Positions 59,049 through 64,000 of a stretch of DNA of 64,000 nucleotides are shown one piece after another. The notes below the pieces were generated by a model. It saw only the letters and a list, made by a program, of their open reading frames with translations. It ran no database searches and was not told the DNA's origin. The DNA lies in NCBI GenBank assembly GCA_028571685.1, contig CM053152.1, positions 24,126,001 through 24,190,000 of the forward strand, given 5' to 3'. How positions within the stretch are numbered: position 1 is the stretch's first letter; every line of letters starts with the position of its first letter. The position numbers and the translations under genes were made by a program. The DNA is from Heterohyrax brucei (lineage: Eukaryota; Chordata; Mammalia; Hyracoidea; Procaviidae).

Positions 59049-59107
59049 GACTATTACTTAGCCAGCCAAGTGCCGTCGAGTTGGATCTGACTCATGACTA
59101 TTACTTA
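59049..59107 (-). mobile_element. Ultrashort RTE-end insertion with a 12-bp target duplication
   Basis: A 35-bp insert (59,061-59,095) lies between perfect copies of gactattactta at 59,049-59,060 and 59,096-59,107. In reverse complement it reads atgagtcagatccaactcg, then acggcac, then a TTGGCTGGC tail. Confidence 0.8.
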
Positions 59108-59619
59108 AGCATTTTAAAAATAATTCCAGTTGTAAATGCATAATTAGAATAAAAATGTCTCCCACTTAATAAACTACACTCTAAGAACTTCATTACTCAA
59201 GAAAGATGGTCTAATTTGACCTTAAGAGTACAGGGGTGACTATACCAATGTATTTAATAGTTTTCTTAAAATACAGGTGATAGAAATAAATTTTATAGAA
59301 AAACGACGACAAATTATGAAGGTTTGTCCTTACAATATTGCTCATACAGTATCACCAGCCCATTCTCAGAACACTCAGATATATGCAGCAATGATTACAT
59401 TCGCTTGTGTGATACTTTGGTGACATTAGGTCAAATAAAGTATGTACATATTTTTGTATTTTATAGACATGTAGGTATGATTGTCAGGGTGAGAATAGAA
59501 CCCTCTTAAACAGCTAGCTGAATTTACAGCTTTCAAATACTTATATATCTACGGTAGCTGGGCAGCCATTTCTCTTCTAGCCCACAGCACATAGGTCTGG
59601 GGCGGCCAGAGTGGTACCC
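59108..59619. other. Single-copy sequence next to the CpG island
   Basis: AT-rich flank of the TTC39C island. No repeat or gene recognised. Confidence 0.4.
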
Positions 59620-59835
59620 TGATTCAGAACTCTCCGCTCCGGTACCCCAGAGCTGGACTCGGCCCTCAGGACCGCAGGTGCCCAGAGGCTCCGCCCCGCC
59701 GTCCACCGCCTGGGGATTGGTTTCCCCGACCCCAGTGGGCGGCCCCAGGCTAGGGATGAAGTTGGGGGTCACGGAAGCTGGTTTCGCCGGTTTTCTAGCA
59801 CGAGTATCAGAAGCTCGGCGGCCGGGAGTGCCTAA

Positions 59836-60563
<728 letters not shown>

Positions 60564-61080
60564 GACGCGCCCCTGCGCCCCCGCCCCAGCCGCGCACTCC
60601 GCGTGGCCTGTTCACGCGCTTCAAGCCACATCTGGCGCCTAAAAGCCCCCTGCCGTCGCTTCGGTCGTTTACTGACTTTAGGTCCTGGCCCCGATACCCA
60701 CATCGCCTCCCCGGCCTGATCCGGCAGCCCGAGCTTCTGCGCCCTGGCCGCTGTGCCCTTTCCATCGGCACCCCCAGTGAGCTGTCTTCCTCTCCCGGCT
60801 ACCGGCTGCGCGCCCTCTCGCACTCTCCAGTCTCCCACACTTTATCCCAGGCCTCGCCCTCCTAGACGTGTGCCCGGTGTTTGGCTGGTTCTCGTTCTTG
60901 GTTCGCCTTCCGGCCGCCGCTGCCGGCTGTCCGGGAGTCCGTTTGTCTTGGAGCGTACGCGATCTGCGGACGCAGCCAGCCTCAGACTTGCTGTGTCGCA
61001 ACTCCGGCTTGGGAGGGCTTTTCCCTCGTTTGGCAGGGCAGCCTTTGTGACTGCTGGGGGCACATACGCTGCACCGTGCC

Positions 61081-61789
61081 TGTTTCTCTAGCCTTACATT
61101 ACTTTACATCACTGTGCATTCCAAATCCTTTTGTTTGACAACAAATACACATAATCGCCTCGCAGTACAGGAATTGGGATGGGGGTGGGGGAAATCTTAG
61201 CCTAACTCTGCTCCCTCATTTCTCTGCCTGTCCTCTAAAAACTCAGTCCTCACAATGGCTTACTAATGCCATTCATGCAAGTGTATTTCTTATAGATTCT
61301 CTAACTTACAGAGGAAGAAAAAAATGGAGGGTTGTGTATATGTGTGTTTAAATATAAAAATGGTAGGAAAAACTCGTTATGTTCAGTTAATTATTTTTAT
61401 GTCTTAAAAAAAGTGAAAGAACTGAAACTTGGTACCTTCCTTGTGGCTGTGGGGGAGGAATCCTTTCCTTGGGGATCCTAGAACCTGCAAGTTTGTGTTT
61501 GCATTGCGTTGACCAGGCTGAAGGATGTTGATTAGCTGCTCACTAGTAGATGTTTGAGAGCCACATGCCTTCCGCCTTTTGGATTCCGTAGTTTGAGGTG
61601 AGACGAGAAGTGTGCAGTTGTAACTGAGAACCGCATCTGTAAGAAAAGAGACAGGAGAGATGGAGTGAGAACTGAAGTTTTCATAACTCAGTGGTTGCTG
61701 GTTTCTTCTACCCAGCGCTGTGGGTGGCAAAGCAGTTATCACACAGCTACAAAGTTTTCACTAAAGACATTTTACTTTCAGATCAGTTT

Positions 61790-61790
<1 letters not shown>
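61081..61790. other. Single-copy intronic sequence of TTC39C
   Basis: No exon or repeat recognised between the island and the TG run. Confidence 0.4.

Positions 61791-61791
<1 letters not shown>

Positions 61792-61829
<38 letters not shown>
61792..61829 (+). repeat. (TG)n microsatellite, about 19 units
   Basis: An uninterrupted TG dinucleotide run lies in TTC39C intron 1, about 1.2 kb from the exon. Pure runs of this length are typically polymorphic and can form Z-DNA. Confidence 0.95.
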
Positions 61830-61830
<1 letters not shown>

Positions 61831-62250
61831 TCAGAATAGGAAAACTTGCTTAGCTTTACTCAGAAACTTTTATTTTTAAAATACAAGTCTGTTTTCAAAC
61901 CACAGTTTTATCAGTGGCTGATATGGAGGATAGACCTAAAATATTCGTTTGCCTGACAGTTTCTCTTCTTTAGTTTTTAGCCATCTGAACACGTATTTCA
62001 CTATGCATACACCAACAACATCTCAGTATTTCATATACTGTCCTATATTTTTTTAAGATGACCAGAGAATGCTGTATGGGAGCAAGGTGAAGAAGTTCTT
62101 AGGGTCCAACTCACTCTCTTTAGTTGCTAATCAAGGTATCAAAACCCCAAACCATACCCTGTGCTATCAAGTCAGTTACATGACACGTGGTAACCCTATA
62201 CTTGTATATTTTAATACGTCTTTTTCAAAAATGTTCCATTACTTATTTTG

Positions 62251-62405
62251 GAGCCATGGTGGTGTAGTGGTTAAGAGCTTGGCTGCTACCAAAAAGGTCA
62301 CAAGTTCAACTCTACCAGCTGCTGCTTGGAAACCCTATGGGCACTTCTGTTCCATCCTGTAGGAGTGCTGTAAGTTGTAATCAACTCCACGGCAACCGGT
62401 GTGGT
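62251..62405 (+). mobile_element. AfroSINE
   Basis: The head ggagccatggtggtgtagtg and a gttaagagcttggctgct core are followed by the usual ggaaaccctatgg body and a caactccacggcaac end. This is a full-length tRNA-derived SINE within TTC39C intron 1. Confidence 0.93.
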
Positions 62406-62496
62406 ATATTGCCTTAGTACACTTACATCTTGCCTTACATTAGAAGCCTGAAGTAACAGTATTTTTGCCTAATCTAGACAATTTTATCCGCTAACT

Positions 62497-63165
62497 TTAG
62501 TGTTAGTTGCTGTTGAGTTCGGCTTACTCATGATGACTTTATGTATAACAGAAAATAACACGTACTTGTCCTGTGCTATCTTCATGATCTTTCAGTATGT
62601 TTGAGTTGTGTTGTGGCTGTTGTGTCAGCTCAGCTCAGCTCAGTGGAAGTTGGACTTGTTGCCTACCCACTGCTTTACCAAACATGATGTCATTTTCTAT
62701 CCATTGGTCTTTCCTGATAATGTGTTCAAAGTAAACAAGTTGAAATCTTGCTATCCTTGCTTCTAAGGAAGATTTTGGTTGTATATCTTCTAAGACTCAT
62801 TTGTGTGTTCTTTCAACAGTCCGTAGCATATTCAGTATTCATCACCAGCAACATAGTTCCAGTGCATCACTTCTTCTGTCTTCCTTTTCCATTATCCAGC
62901 TTTGGCATGCATATGAGTTTACGGGAAATCTCATAGCTTGTGTCTGATGCATCTTAACGTCAAAGTGACATCTCTGCTTTTTAAATTTTAAAGAGGTCTT
63001 GTAGAGTGTATGTCATTTAATCTCTTGACTGCTGCTTCTGTGGGCATTGATAGTTGACCCAAGTAGAATGAGATCTTTGACAACTTCAGTTTCTTTTTCA
63101 TTTATTAGGATGTTGTTTATTGGTCCATTGTGAAGATTTTTGTTTTCATCACTCTTAATAGATGG
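62497..63165 (-). mobile_element. RTE LINE, 3' part, inverted
   Basis: Reading left to right gives the reverse complement of the RTE 3' half. The end is near gttagttgctgttgagttc, followed by catcttcatgatctttcagta and tccattatccagctttggca, then the segment complementary to the region coding the C-terminal part of the polymerase. It is 5'-truncated and decayed. Confidence 0.88.
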
Positions 63166-63289
63166 CAGATTATGAGTGATAGAAATGTTCTTTCTCATAG
63201 TAACAACTGAAAGATACACCTTCGAAGGTGTTTTCGGGAGTGAAGTGTTCATGGAGGGTTCCTGTACTATGGGTAAGAGCTGTCTGCTT

Positions 63290-63927
63290 GTATCTTGTTA
63301 GTAGTCTTTATGTTTTAGAGCAGTCTTATGTTTATAGAGAAATTGTTCAGAAAGTACAGAATTCTCAAATACCCTTTCTTTCTCCCTACATACAATTTCT
63401 CCTGCTATTAAACCTGGTATGCTGGTGATCATTTGTTGCAATAGAACCAACACTATTGCATTGTTATTAACCTTTGGGTGTTACATTGTAATGTAACACT
63501 GTTTACACTAGAGTTTACTCTTTGGCTGTATAGCTCTGTGTGTTTTTGACAAATGTATAGTGTCATGTGTCCACCATTACAGTATCATAGAGGATAGTTT
63601 CACTGCCTTTGAAATCTCCTCTACACCACCTGTTCTTTCCTCTACCCCTTCTGCTGAACCCCAGGCAACCACTCATCTTGTCATTGTCTATAGTTTTACC
63701 TTTTTCAGAATGTCACAGTTGAAATTACATGGTATACTGCTGTTTTGGGTTGACTTCTTCCACTTAGCATTAATTTATGTTTCCTTCATGTCTTTTGGTG
63801 ACCTAATAGCATATTTCTCTTTAGTGCTGAATAATACTCCACTGTGTGGATGCACCACTATTTGTTTATTCATTCACCTATTGAAGAACATCTACAGGTT
63901 GCTTCCAGTTTTTTGCAGTTGTGAATA
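63290..63927 (-). mobile_element. Old L1 (L1M-type), 3' part, inverted
   Basis: The strings ccccaggcaaccactcatct, cttccacttagcat and gctgaataatactccactgt are characteristic reverse-complement text of ancient mammalian L1 3' ORF2 and 3' UTR. It is broken on its right by an AfroSINE. Confidence 0.85.
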
Positions 63928-64000
63928 AACCAAACCAAACCCAATGCTGCTGAGTTAGTTCTGACCCACAGCAACCCTGTAGGGCAGAGCAGAACTGCTC
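63928..64000 (-). mobile_element. AfroSINE, cut by the window end
   Basis: The text aaccaaacccaatgctgctg, then ctgacccacagcaaccctgt, then gcagagcagaactgctc is the reverse-complement tail and body of AfroSINE. The head lies beyond 64,000. Confidence 0.9.

Noticed and set aside
62140-62210. Extra AfroSINE in TTC39C intron 1
   Set aside because: Only a short tail-like match (accataccctgtgctatcaa) is visible, too little to call.

Overview
The window is nuclear DNA of a placental mammal, almost certainly an afrotherian and most probably an elephant or close relative. The organism call rests on repeats. Dozens of copies of the afrotherian SINE (AfroSINE) are scattered through the window. Their forward form has the box A-like string gcagtggttaag and a tail resembling gagtcggaatcgactcg. 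The same tail ends an RTE-type LINE that is also abundant here. L1, MIR, L2, HAL1-like and MaLR (ERVL-MaLR) LTR remains are ordinary mammalian background.

Only one host gene is visible. A CpG island at about 59,620-61,080 holds exon 1 of TTC39C on the + strand: ATG at 60,400, 52 complete codons plus two bases, and a GT donor at 60,558. The rest of the window to 64,000 is TTC39C intron 1. In human the upstream neighbour on the same strand is LAMA3. No LAMA3 exon was recognised, so the first 59 kb reads as intergenic DNA.

Layout. 1-8.4 kb: single-copy sequence with a tRNA-Gly-headed SINE, AfroSINEs, a 5'-truncated L1 and an RTE derivative. 8.4-18.1 kb: a nearly full-span but broken L1, then an older L1. 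18.1-24 kb: single-copy DNA with a dense AfroSINE cluster. 24-31 kb: old L1/HAL1, a probable solo LTR, an L1 nested in an L1, and a minus-strand L1 with a plus-strand L1 tail inside it. 32.7-41 kb: a nested stack of RTE, MaLR LTR and L1 that ends in an inverted pair of RTE fragments. 41-47.9 kb: mostly single-copy DNA with SINEs and L2. 47.9-50.6 kb: a HAL1-like element with a tandem-repeat pyrimidine-rich 5' region. 50.6-59.6 kb: mixed SINEs, LTR fossils, RTE pieces and the TTC39C upstream flank.

The most unusual signal is a set of ultrashort insertions, about 35-45 bp, scattered through the window. Each consists of little more than the near-palindromic 3' end of the RTE/AfroSINE family plus a (TTGGC)n-like tail. 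Two have perfect 10- and 12-bp target-site duplications. With the AfroSINEs, the tRNA-Gly-headed SINEs and headless RTE deletion derivatives, they suggest that one RTE machinery mobilised several classes of passenger RNA, down to an almost minimal signal. All repeat assignments were made by eye without a repeat library, so boundaries are approximate, usually within 10-30 bases.
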